Shown here one piece after another: positions 1-6,412 of a DNA stretch of 14,165 nucleotides. The stretch is from JBFWRI01 sp050248995 (GTDB lineage: Bacteria; Pseudomonadota; Alphaproteobacteria; JAIXQD01), in contig JBFWRI010000033.1 of the NCBI GenBank assembly GCA_050248995.1, forward strand, positions 1 to 14,165, in the 5' to 3' direction. The notes beneath the pieces were generated by a model that had not been told where the DNA came from, made no database searches, and saw only the letters and a list, made by a program, of their open reading frames with translations. Numbering within the stretch: the first letter of the stretch is position 1; each line of letters begins with the position of its first letter. The position numbers and the translations under genes were made by a program.

Positions 1-117
1 AATATGCAGGAACTGGCAGCCATGGTGACCAGCAGCCAGAACGACTGCCTGAAGGTTATCAACGAGCGCGTTGCTGAAAGCCTTGAGGGCCTGAAGGCCA
101 GTGCAGCCCGTAAATAA
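1..117 (+). CDS. Phasin family protein, C-terminal end only (5' truncated by window edge)
   Basis: An open frame enters from the left edge and stops at TAA 115-117, giving the last 38 residues of a protein. The visible tail includes the stretch SSQNDCLKVINERVAESLE, an amphipathic helix ending in a short basic tail (AARK). Helical tails of this type, with an N-x-x-x-x-V-I-N-x-R-V pattern, occur in alphaproteobacterial phasins (Phasin_2 family), which coat polyhydroxyalkanoate granules. The family call rests only on this tail, so it is tentative; another coiled helical protein is possible. A strong terminator starts 4 bp after the stop, so this is the last gene of its transcript. Confidence 0.6.
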   Translation, partial: NMQELAAMVTSSQNDCLKVINERVAESLEGLKASAARK

Positions 118-121
118 AAAT

Positions 122-156
122 GGCGGCCCGGATATTATCCATGGGGCCGCCTTTTT
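122..156. terminator. Bidirectional Rho-independent terminator
   Basis: GGCGGCCC (122-129) pairs with GGGCCGCC (144-151). An inner GGAT/ATCC stem closes the loop, and TTTTT follows at 152-156. On the other strand the same stem is followed by ATTTTTATTT, the complement of the A-rich run just before 122. It can therefore end both the phasin transcript from the left and the small minus-strand gene from the right. Confidence 0.9.
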
Positions 157-174
157 AAATTCCTGTCAGATCAA

Positions 175-453
175 TTATTGGCCGCTGCCCGGCTGGAGAG
201 TGCTGGTGACATCTGCATTCGGCAGGCCCACTGTCTGGGCACGATTTACGCTCGGCATAGTTGCTGAAACGGCAGCAGCAAGCATAAGAGCAGCAATGCT
301 AGCAGTGCCAGCGCTGCGCGCAAGTTTAACAAGCTGAGCGCGCTCAATCGGGATAAAGCGGATGTGACGGCCTTCCGTATTCAATACATAACAGCGCGCC
401 GTTGAAGCTGAAAGATCGCGTTCCTCAATGCCATCTGCATAAATATCGCTCAT
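175..453 (-). CDS. Small hypothetical protein with one transmembrane segment
   Basis: This is a 92-residue protein that I do not recognise. The frame is open upstream to 489, but the start at 453 is preferred because it has an AGGAG Shine-Dalgarno 7-8 bases upstream and a -10-like TATTAT further up. The first 45 residues are polar with an acidic beginning (residues 7-13) and then a basic patch. Residues about 49-66 are Ala-rich and hydrophobic, a probable membrane segment or late signal anchor. The remaining tail of about 25 residues is polar, Pro/Gly-rich and lacks Cys. The only Cys is C21. It has its own promoter and shares the terminator at 122-156 with the phasin gene, so it looks monocistronic. 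The function is unknown, and expression is inferred from the start and termination signals only. Confidence 0.65.
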   Translation of the reverse strand: MSDIYADGIEERDLSASTARCYVLNTEGRHIRFIPIERAQLVKLARSAGTASIAALMLAAAVSATMPSVNRAQTVGLPNADVTSTLQPGSGQ

Positions 454-475
454 AATAAATCTCCTGTGATGGTTC

Positions 476-506
476 ATAATACCCCACAAAAAATACTTTC
501 CTGCAA
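476..506 (-). promoter_or_regulatory. Candidate promoter of the small one-TM protein
   Basis: Read on the minus strand, TTGCAG (506-501) and TATTAT (481-476) are separated by 19 bp and lie about 22 bp upstream of the ATG at 453. The -10 is good, the spacer is long, and the -35 matches only in part. It overlaps the candidate hairpin downstream of the histidine kinase gene. Confidence 0.35.
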
Positions 507-523
507 GAAAGCTGCTTCGCAGG
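488..523 (-). terminator. Candidate weak terminator after the histidine kinase gene
   Basis: On the minus strand CCTGC (523-519) can pair with GCAGG (504-500), with a partial inner AAG/CTT stem. A run of six T (493-488) follows after a few bases. The stem is short and the T-run is not directly adjacent, so termination may be partial. Confidence 0.4.
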
Positions 524-531
524 TGCGAGAT

Positions 532-1851
532 TTATAAAGGTAAACGCAGTGCTGCGCGTAAACCCCCGTATTCGCTGGCCGAAAGCACCACATCGCCACC
601 ATGGGCGCGGGCGATATCACGGGTGATCGTCAGACCAAGACCGGCCGTGCCCTTCGGTGTGTTCCCGCTGGTATCTTTGGCTTCCATCTGGAAGAAAGGT
701 TTGAACACACGCTCGCGGGCTTCGGCGGGAATGCCGGGGCCATCATCTTCGACGACGACTTCAACGATATATTCGCCCGGAACGACCGACAGCCAGACGG
801 CACTGCCATAGCGCGCGGCGTTGGTAATAAGGTTGCCAAGCGCGCGGCGGATCGCCTGCGGGCGGGCTGTCAGACGCACCTCTTCATCAGGCGCTTCCCA
901 ATGCACGATCTTGCCCGCCACCAGCGGCAGGCGTGCGAATTCGGCGGCCATGGCCACGACATCGAACTCCTGCGGCTTTTCGCTTTCTTCGCCACGCGCA
1001 AATGCAAGGTAGGTCTCGATCATGCTTTCCATGTCAAGGATGTCCTTGGTCAGCTCGTCGGTATCCTTGGTTTGCGGCAGCAGCGCCAGTTGCAGGCGCA
1101 TGCGCGTCAGGGGTGTGCGCAAGTCATGCGAGATGGCAGCCAGCATGGCCGTGCGCTGTTCGATCATACGGCGCAGGCGGTTGCGCATCACCTGGAACGC
1201 AGCGGCGGCTTGCCGTACTTCGCGCGCGCCTTCGGGCTTGAAGCTTTCAACTTCAAGGCCCTTGCCGAACTTTTCAGCTGCTTCGGCAAGGCGGTGAATG
1301 GGGCGGATCTGATTGCGCATGAAGATCAGCGACACGATAACCAGCAACAGCGCCGAACCAACCATCCATGCGATAAAAACGGCTGTGGTGGCCGTATACA
1401 GGCGGCGCTCGGGTATCAATACCTGCAGGTAGCCGTCACCTTCGGCCACATACAGCGGCACGACGCGGCCATCCCATGCGCCGAAGCTGGCCTGCGGCAT
1501 GTCTCGCCGCGCCAGTTCTTCGGCGAGTACGCGGCGCAACAGGTCGGTAGCTTCCACTGTCGCCGGCAGTGCGCCTTTGCGATAGCTGACTTCCAAATCG
1601 GTGACGGTTTTGGCACGCAAAAAGATCTGTGGGTCTTCGCTGTCGGGGCGTTCGCGGATATTAGCGCGGATCAGCGCGACTTCGCCCGCCACCGCAGCGG
1701 CAAGGCGCGATGTAACGGTCAGGTGGTGGCGGTCATAGAAAACCCATGCGGCCAGCAGCTGTGCCAGCAGCAGCGGCACGAAGATAATCAGCGCCGTGCG
1801 CGCGAACAAGCGCCGCGGCAGGTACTTTTTTAGGTTGGGGCCGATGCGCAC
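532..1851 (-). CDS. EnvZ-like membrane sensor histidine kinase
   Basis: This 439-residue sensor kinase has the EnvZ layout. TM1 is about residues 19-39, followed by a periplasmic sensor loop of about 115 residues. TM2 is about 155-177 and a HAMP linker about 178-230. The HisKA motif SHDLRTPLTR carries the phosphoacceptor H242. The ATPase domain shows an N box (NLITNAARYG), a G1 box (EDDGPGIP) and a G2 box (GLGLTITRDIARAHGG). It should phosphorylate, and probably dephosphorylate, the response regulator encoded just upstream. The start is GTG at 1851, three bases after the regulator's stop, with GGGGAAGG inside the regulator's end as ribosome binding site. Translation is therefore coupled. The stimulus cannot be read from the sequence. 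Several EnvZ/OmpR-type pairs exist in alphaproteobacteria, so I give no gene symbol. Confidence 0.95.
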   Translation of the reverse strand: MRIGPNLKKYLPRRLFARTALIIFVPLLLAQLLAAWVFYDRHHLTVTSRLAAAVAGEVALIRANIRERPDSEDPQIFLRAKTVTDLEVSYRKGALPATVEATDLLRRVLAEELARRDMPQASFGAWDGRVVPLYVAEGDGYLQVLIPERRLYTATTAVFIAWMVGSALLLVIVSLIFMRNQIRPIHRLAEAAEKFGKGLEVESFKPEGAREVRQAAAAFQVMRNRLRRMIEQRTAMLAAISHDLRTPLTRMRLQLALLPQTKDTDELTKDILDMESMIETYLAFARGEESEKPQEFDVVAMAAEFARLPLVAGKIVHWEAPDEEVRLTARPQAIRRALGNLITNAARYGSAVWLSVVPGEYIVEVVVEDDGPGIPAEARERVFKPFFQMEAKDTSGNTPKGTAGLGLTITRDIARAHGGDVVLSASEYGGLRAALRLPL

Positions 1852-1854
1852 GCG

Positions 1855-2565
1855 CTAGCCTTCCCCGACAAGGCGATAACCTTCGCCGCGCACGGTGTGC
1901 AGATAACGCGGCTGGCGCGGGTCTTCTTCCAGCTTGCGGCGCAGGCGCGTAACCAGCACGTCAACGGCACGTTCGGTGCCCTGCACCAGCCCGGCGGCGA
2001 CAAGATCATCGCGCGTCACCACATGGCCCAGCTTATTCGCCAGTAGCGCCAGCAGGGCGGCCTCGGTTTCGGTCAGGTGCACGGGGTTATCGTTATGCAG
2101 CAACTCGTTGCGGGCGAGATTGTATTTACGTGTACCGAAACTGACAACTTTGCTGTGACCGTCGGTGCTGCGCGGGGCGCGCCGCAGGATGGAGTTGATA
2201 CGCAGAACAAGCTCGCGTGGCTCGAACGGTTTCGGCAGGTAATCATCGGCGCCGACTTCAAGGCCGGTGATGCGATCGTCGGGTTCGCCGCGTGCGGTCA
2301 GGATGATGATGGGAATGTGTGATGACAGCCGCAGATCTTTGGTGAAGTCGATCCCGTTCTGGCCGGGCATCATCACATCAACCACCAGCAGGTCAAACGC
2401 AAGGGCGCCCAGTAGCGTGCGCGCGGCTTCGGCGTGCTCGGCGGTGGCGACAACAAAGCCCTGTTCGGTCAGGAACCGCTGCAACAGGTCGCGCAGGCGC
2501 TGGTCGTCATCGACAACCAGAATGTGTGGGGCCGCGGTGGCTGAAAGCAGGGGGTTTGTTTCCAT
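1855..2565 (-). CDS. OmpR-family response regulator (receiver + winged helix)
   Basis: This 236-residue two-domain regulator has a receiver at about residues 13-130. It carries the acidic pair D20/D21, phosphoacceptor D63 in LLVVDVMMPG, T90 and K112 (the LPKPF motif). The C-terminal OmpR/PhoB winged-helix domain covers about 136-236 and ends RLRRKLEEDPRQPRYLHTVR followed by GEGYRL, the typical recognition helix and wing. It is the partner of the kinase encoded 3 bp downstream. A 12-residue leader precedes the receiver, as in many alphaproteobacterial OmpR homologues. No good Shine-Dalgarno is seen before the ATG at 2565. Which genes it controls cannot be told from the window; the divergent gene at 2669 shares its 103-bp intergenic region and is one possible target. 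Confidence 0.95.
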   Translation of the reverse strand: METNPLLSATAAPHILVVDDDQRLRDLLQRFLTEQGFVVATAEHAEAARTLLGALAFDLLVVDVMMPGQNGIDFTKDLRLSSHIPIIILTARGEPDDRITGLEVGADDYLPKPFEPRELVLRINSILRRAPRSTDGHSKVVSFGTRKYNLARNELLHNDNPVHLTETEAALLALLANKLGHVVTRDDLVAAGLVQGTERAVDVLVTRLRRKLEEDPRQPRYLHTVRGEGYRLVGEG

Positions 2566-2668
2566 GAGGGCAGTGTAGACAGGAAGCCTGGTCGGTAAAA
2601 GTATGCTTTTAAAGGTGAAATTAAATTAAGCTCCGGAATAACAGGGTTTTTGTCGTATTCTATATTCT

Positions 2669-3331
2669 ATGGGGATTTTCGAGCAACTTTTTCCATCCGT
2701 ACAGGATGTTATCGTCCCGCGTGCGCCGGCGCGATTTGAGGGTAATGTTATGCCATCAGCCGGAGCTGCTTGTGACGCGGTCATTATGCCCTGCAGCGAG
2801 TATGCGGCAACGCAGGCACGGCGACTGCGCGCTGTCGGGGCTTTTTACTGGCTGTGGATGCAAGATCATCCCGGTCAGAAAGCCCCACCGCTATTGCTAA
2901 CAGGCAAGCCGGAAGAAATTTCTTCTGCCCGTGAATACTGGGCTTCACTTAATACCCTGCGATTCATTAAGGCAGATCGTCATCCCGATATTATGGATGA
3001 TGGGGGCGCTGCTACAAAAACACACGAGCATGGCGCGGGGCTGCGACCGCTTATTGATGCGTTGCCCATTTCAAGTGGCCGCAAGCGCCGCATACATGTT
3101 ATCACCAATGCTGCCCATATGCTGAGGGTGCTGTCCAGTCTTTCAGTGTTAAGCGATGTTGTTGATCTTGTGCCGTGGCGTGTCAGCCACCGCCAACACG
3201 AAAAGCCTGAAGCACATGCCATGGCTGTCTATGAGGCAGTTGCTGTTCCTACTAACATCGTCCGTGGCGATATGAGGCTATTGCGATACTTTTTCCGCGC
3301 GCTCAGAACACCGGACGGCGCTGTCTTTTAA
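2669..3331 (+). CDS. YdcF/DUF218-like protein, cytoplasmic and divergent
   Basis: This 220-residue protein has the order of landmarks of the YdcF/SanA/ElyC (DUF218) fold. These are a first strand CDAVIMPCSEY (residues 35-45), a second strand PPLLLTG, then a helix with SAREYW, a T-x-E/T-H-E-like segment, and the strand-helix VITNAAHMLR near residues 143-152. The match is by pattern, not close similarity. DUF218 proteins are often membrane-anchored and linked to envelope or surface-glycan biology, but here no TM or signal peptide is present. The start is uncertain. ATG 2669 has no Shine-Dalgarno and sits directly on TATTCT/TATATT promoter-like DNA. ATG 2750 (M28) has GAGGG seven bases upstream and begins just before the conserved core. 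Codon third positions look less GC-biased than in neighbours. It ends 12 bp from the convergent SIMPL-like gene. Confidence 0.7.
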   Translation: MGIFEQLFPSVQDVIVPRAPARFEGNVMPSAGAACDAVIMPCSEYAATQARRLRAVGAFYWLWMQDHPGQKAPPLLLTGKPEEISSAREYWASLNTLRFIKADRHPDIMDDGGAATKTHEHGAGLRPLIDALPISSGRKRRIHVITNAAHMLRVLSSLSVLSDVVDLVPWRVSHRQHEKPEAHAMAVYEAVAVPTNIVRGDMRLLRYFFRALRTPDGAVF

Positions 3332-3343
3332 AAATTAGATGCA

Positions 3344-4048
3344 TCACTTCGCTGGGCGGGTGCCGTAGGTGACCTGTGCCGTCATGGTCAGGCGCTGGGC
3401 GACTTCGGCCGATCCGCCACCGCCGGCAATGCCGGCATCAGCCGCCATCATCTCGGCCCGGGCTGCCTTAGCGTACATCATCGGCATGGGGCGCGGGGGC
3501 ATAAAGCCGCCGCTTGAAAAGTTGATGCTGTTGATGCGGTAGGCGCGGCCGGGGTTGGCGGCATTCACGCGGGCCAGTTCTTCCTGTGCGCGCTTGTATA
3601 GCTCGGTGCGCAGTTCGGCGCGCTTGGCTTCGGTTTCAGCCAGCGTTGGGGTGAAATCCATATTTACGACGCTTAGCTGCATGCCGGGCTTGCTGACTTT
3701 CTTGGCGCGGTCGTTGATGCCGGCAAGGTTTGCTTCAGCAATGCGTGCTTCATACGTTGCCTGCCAGCGCGACAGGCCGGTGCTGTCTTGCGAACGGTTG
3801 AACGATGTCAGGCGCCAGTCGCCCTTGCTGACGTCGCCAACAGCCTTTTGCATTTCGGCGCGCAGCGTGGCGGCCTTGGTATCGTCAGCGGCGGCATCCA
3901 CCATCACGAACACGTTGGCGGTTGTGGTGGTGACCCAGCCCTCGGTCGACAGGTCGATTACAACCACATCGTCGGGAATATAGTCGTCAGCGGCGGCAGG
4001 GGTTGCAAAAACAAAAAAGGCAAACAAGGCAAGCAGGGCGCGGGTCAT
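3344..4048 (-). CDS. Exported SIMPL-like (DUF541-type) protein
   Basis: The predicted product is 234 residues. Residues 1-20 form a signal peptide with a basic start, a Leu/Phe-rich core and the cleavage motif PAAA before DD, so the protein is probably periplasmic. The body has a pattern like SIMPL/DUF541 proteins. There is an early beta segment with GWVTTTTANV, long Ala-rich helices containing the ALRAEMQKAV-like and AEAKRAELRTELYKRAQEEL-type stretches, and a late strand with RINSINFSS. The family call is moderate because no single diagnostic motif is decisive. The frame could begin at TTG 4051, but GGAG lies 6 bases before ATG 4048, so 4048 is chosen. A Met/Pro-rich and then Gly-rich loop lies near the C-terminus. 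It is 30 bp downstream of the transferase gene and is probably the last gene of that operon. Confidence 0.75.
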   Translation of the reverse strand: MTRALLALFAFFVFATPAAADDYIPDDVVVIDLSTEGWVTTTTANVFVMVDAAADDTKAATLRAEMQKAVGDVSKGDWRLTSFNRSQDSTGLSRWQATYEARIAEANLAGINDRAKKVSKPGMQLSVVNMDFTPTLAETEAKRAELRTELYKRAQEELARVNAANPGRAYRINSINFSSGGFMPPRPMPMMYAKAARAEMMAADAGIAGGGGSAEVAQRLTMTAQVTYGTRPAK

Positions 4049-4078
4049 CAATATCTCCGTGGGCGAGGGGTTACTGCT

Positions 4079-4765
4079 TTAGAAGTCTAAATTAGTGTAG
4101 TGGGGAGCCGGGGGCAAGCCGGGGATGTGGTCGGCCAGCAGGCTGCGGAACGATGGGCGGCACTTGATTTTGCTGTACCAGTCCTTGGCTTCTGGTGCTT
4201 CGTCCCACGCCACGTTACCGAAGTAATCAAGCGACGACAGCATCGCCGCCGCTGCCAGATCGGCCAGCGACAGGTATTCGCCCGCCAGCCAGGGGCGGCG
4301 ATCCATCAGCCAGTTGATATAGGCAAGGTGATAGCGCGTATTGAAACTGGCTGCGCGCAGCAGTGCGGTATCGGGCGTGCTGTTTTGTCCGTTGGCGCCG
4401 GCAAGCCGCTTCCACAAGCGTTCGTTCATGGTCGGTGTCGCGACTTCATAGGCAAACTTGTCGACGAACCAGCGCATAAGGCGCCGCACCTCGGCGCGGT
4501 CGCGCGGGGCGCTGCCAAGCAGCGGCGGTGTGGCCGATGTCTCTTCGATATACTCGGCGATAGCTACGGCATCGCACAGGGACGCGCCAGTATCGTCGAC
4601 CAGCACCGGCAGCGTGCCGGCTGGCGACAGGCGCATGAAACCTTCGCGCCGCTGCCAGAACGCTTCTTCCAGCTTCTCCGCCTCGATGCCTTTTTCCGCC
4701 AACACCAGACGCACGAAGCGCGAGTGAGGGTCAAGCGGGTGGTGGTAAAGCTGCATAGTGTGCAT
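4079..4765 (-). CDS. Glutathione S-transferase family protein
   Basis: This 228-residue protein shows the thioredoxin-like N-domain and all-helical C-domain of cytosolic glutathione S-transferases. The N-terminus MQLYHHPLDPHSRFVRLVL has the SRxVR pattern with S15 as probable catalytic residue. GTLPVL contains the cis-proline P53 that contacts glutathione. CDAVAIAEYIEE fills the place of the usual E/D-S-x-A-I-x-x-YL motif. The C-domain contains the SLADLAAAAML hydrophobic core helix (N-cap box). It may conjugate glutathione to electrophiles, but the substrate is not predictable. The start at 4765 has AGGG close upstream; M4 (4756) is an alternative. It sits between an XRE regulator (33 bp upstream) and an exported protein (30 bp downstream), all on one strand. 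Confidence 0.92.
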   Translation of the reverse strand: MHTMQLYHHPLDPHSRFVRLVLAEKGIEAEKLEEAFWQRREGFMRLSPAGTLPVLVDDTGASLCDAVAIAEYIEETSATPPLLGSAPRDRAEVRRLMRWFVDKFAYEVATPTMNERLWKRLAGANGQNSTPDTALLRAASFNTRYHLAYINWLMDRRPWLAGEYLSLADLAAAAMLSSLDYFGNVAWDEAPEAKDWYSKIKCRPSFRSLLADHIPGLPPAPHYTNLDF

Positions 4766-4798
4766 GGGCCCTGTTTTAAGCGGCGTCGCTCGCTTTTG

Positions 4799-5671
4799 CT
4801 AGGCCACTTTTTTTGCCAGCGCCCGCAGCCAGCCAGCCGCTTCGTGGGGATGAACGACAGTATGGCGGATATAAAGGTCGAACAGGTTGGTAAACGACTG
4901 GATATGCGTATCACGGCTGAACAGCATCTTGAAGTCGTCGGCGACAAGAACGGCCGCCTTGTTGCCGAAAACATAAAAGCAGGTCGTCAGTTGCTGGCGC
5001 TCGTCAAAAATATGCAAGCGCATATTCGGGTAAAGGCGCTCGACTTCGTCGGCCATGTAAAGCAGCTGGCTGCGGCGTTGTTCAGCGGGCAACCCGCGCC
5101 ATATCCATGTGCCTTCGGCGAAGTCGACAAGCTTCTCACGGGATGTGCAGGTTTCGAAGTCGCGCTCGCGCCGCTTAATCAGTTCGGCCCGGCCGGGCGA
5201 CTTGATACGCTCCTTCGCTTCGGCTTTTCCCCAGATGATGCCGTATTCAAAAATCAGTGTTTCGTCGGTTTTCAGGTTGTCTGGCACGCCGACGGCTGAA
5301 ACATAGCGTATCTTGCTGTCAGGAACCGACGCGGCAAGATCGGCCAGCAGTTCCGCGTGTGGGCCGATGCGGCGGGTTGTCAGGCTGACGGCAGATTCAA
5401 TAAGCTCCATGCCTTGCTGACGGTCTTCTGATAAACCCAGTAACCAGTCGCTGCTTATACCAAACGTGCGTGCCAGCGTGGCCACTGTTTCAGCGCGCGG
5501 CAGGCGCGAGTAGGTTGATGACAAAAGCTGCGACAGCGTCGTGCGGTCGATGCCGGTTTTGCGCGCACCGGCGGTGACGGACAGCTTGTGTTCGTCGAAC
5601 AGGGTATGCAGACGGTGCTGAAAAAGTTCAGCCAGGGGGCGTTTGCCTTTGGGTATGCTGTTTTTAGACAT
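4799..5671 (-). CDS. XRE-type helix-turn-helix transcriptional regulator with large C-terminal domain
   Basis: This 290-residue regulator has a Cro/C1 HTH at about residues 13-83. The HTH contains GARKTGIDRTTLSQLLS, then PRAETVATLARTFGISSDWL, which is the usual XRE ending. The remaining 200 residues have no motif I recognise. They include a Trp-rich stretch (GTWIWRGLP), an aromatic beta segment (TTCFYVFGNKAAVLVADDF) and a helical end, perhaps a ligand-sensing or dimerisation domain. It probably controls its own operon with the transferase and exported protein and perhaps the divergent membrane protein gene. The ATG at 5671 has no Shine-Dalgarno. The candidate promoter would start transcription about 5 bases upstream, so it may be nearly leaderless. 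Confidence 0.9.
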   Translation of the reverse strand: MSKNSIPKGKRPLAELFQHRLHTLFDEHKLSVTAGARKTGIDRTTLSQLLSSTYSRLPRAETVATLARTFGISSDWLLGLSEDRQQGMELIESAVSLTTRRIGPHAELLADLAASVPDSKIRYVSAVGVPDNLKTDETLIFEYGIIWGKAEAKERIKSPGRAELIKRRERDFETCTSREKLVDFAEGTWIWRGLPAEQRRSQLLYMADEVERLYPNMRLHIFDERQQLTTCFYVFGNKAAVLVADDFKMLFSRDTHIQSFTNLFDLYIRHTVVHPHEAAGWLRALAKKVA

Positions 5672-5682
5672 GATGGAAAGCT

Positions 5683-5711
5683 ATCATATATGTAGTTTAC
5701 ACATCACTAAA
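5683..5711 (-). promoter_or_regulatory. Promoter with internal palindromic operator, upstream of the XRE regulator
   Basis: On the minus strand TTTAGT (5711-5706) and TATGAT (5688-5683) are 17 bp apart. The spacer region holds a 17-bp palindrome, ATATGTA-GTT-TACACAT on the plus strand (5688-5704), whose 7-base arms match at six positions. An operator between -35 and -10 is the classic layout for a repressor, so autoregulation by the XRE protein is likely. That binding is inferred, not shown. Confidence 0.5.
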
Positions 5712-5712
5712 T

Positions 5713-5741
5713 TTGATAATGCGACAATAGTATCCTTTAGA
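5713..5741 (+). promoter_or_regulatory. Candidate promoter for the PQ-loop/cyclodeaminase pair
   Basis: TTGATA (5713-5718) and TTTAGA (5736-5741) have a 17-bp spacer. The -35 is close to consensus and the -10 is poor. The following leader of about 50 bases contains a weak TTGT/ACAA dyad (5761-5777) and ends with AGGAG six bases before the ATG at 5798. Confidence 0.3.
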
Positions 5742-5797
5742 AATCAATCAGTTTCAGTCATTGTGAAACCGTTACAAAGATACAACAGGAGACGGAT

Positions 5798-6409
5798 ATG
5801 ATTTTCGAACTTGGTATCAAATCGCTGGCAGGCAGCGCTGCAATCGCCCTGATCGTGATTAACTTTGCGCAATACATGGCGGGCGTGCTGCGTGGCCGGA
5901 CAAAGCCGCATTTTTACACTTGGCTGGTGTGGGGCATGGTGATGGGCATTGCTGCTGTCGCCCAGTTCGATGCCGGGGCCGGCACCGGCGCGTGGGTAAC
6001 GCTGATGGGGGCCTGCGGCGCTTTTGCGCGGGCGGCCGCTGCCATCTGGTATGGGGTAAGCGCTTCGGGCAAAAGCGACCAGATTTGCCTGCTGGGCTGC
6101 CTGATGGCGATTGTGCTGTGGCGGCTGACCGGTAACCCGCTGGTCGCTATCGTGATTGTCACTCTTATTGATATGGCGGCTGTTATCCCGACGGCACGCC
6201 ATGCATGGCACAAGCCACACGACGAAAATGCGACAACGTACTTTCTTTTCGGTGTACAGTTTACACTGGCGATTGTGGCGCTTGAATCCTACAACTTTAT
6301 CACACTGGTGTATCCGGTGATAATCGCAGTATCATCCTATGGATTCGGCGCATTCCTGCTGTGGCGCCGCGCGGCCGCAAAACAACCGGCACTTAACGAA
6401 GGTATGTAA
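5798..6409 (+). CDS. PQ-loop/SWEET-like integral membrane protein
   Basis: This 203-residue hydrophobic protein has about seven predicted membrane segments (roughly 10-30, 39-57, 65-87, 96-110, 113-130, 145-161, 165-188). Two halves look related. One carries RGRTKPHFYTWLVW (residues 32-45). The other carries IPTARHAWHKPHDENATTYF (130-149), whose P131, K139-P140 and E143 spacing is like the PQ-loop of SWEET/MtN3 carriers. It is most likely a small-solute carrier, with substrate unknown. AGGAG lies six bases before the ATG. The next gene starts three bases after its stop, so the two are probably translated together. The pairing suggests, as inference only, that it moves an amino acid or imino acid related to the enzyme's substrate. 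Confidence 0.75.
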   Translation: MIFELGIKSLAGSAAIALIVINFAQYMAGVLRGRTKPHFYTWLVWGMVMGIAAVAQFDAGAGTGAWVTLMGACGAFARAAAAIWYGVSASGKSDQICLLGCLMAIVLWRLTGNPLVAIVIVTLIDMAAVIPTARHAWHKPHDENATTYFLFGVQFTLAIVALESYNFITLVYPVIIAVSSYGFGAFLLWRRAAAKQPALNEGM

Positions 6410-6412
6410 ACG

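Noticed and set aside
601..1833. A 410-codon open frame on the plus strand opposite the histidine kinase gene
   Set aside because: It is antisense to a clear EnvZ-like kinase. Its translation is rich in His, Cys and Arg with no domain pattern, which is typical of GC-biased third positions read backwards.
4049..4051. TTG codon as start of the SIMPL-like gene
   Set aside because: The GGAG is only three bases away from it, too close; ATG 4048 directly after it has proper spacing.
4100..5299. A 399-codon open frame on the plus strand opposite the transferase and XRE genes
   Set aside because: It spans two well-supported minus-strand genes and the gap between them, with no Shine-Dalgarno and no recognisable domain.
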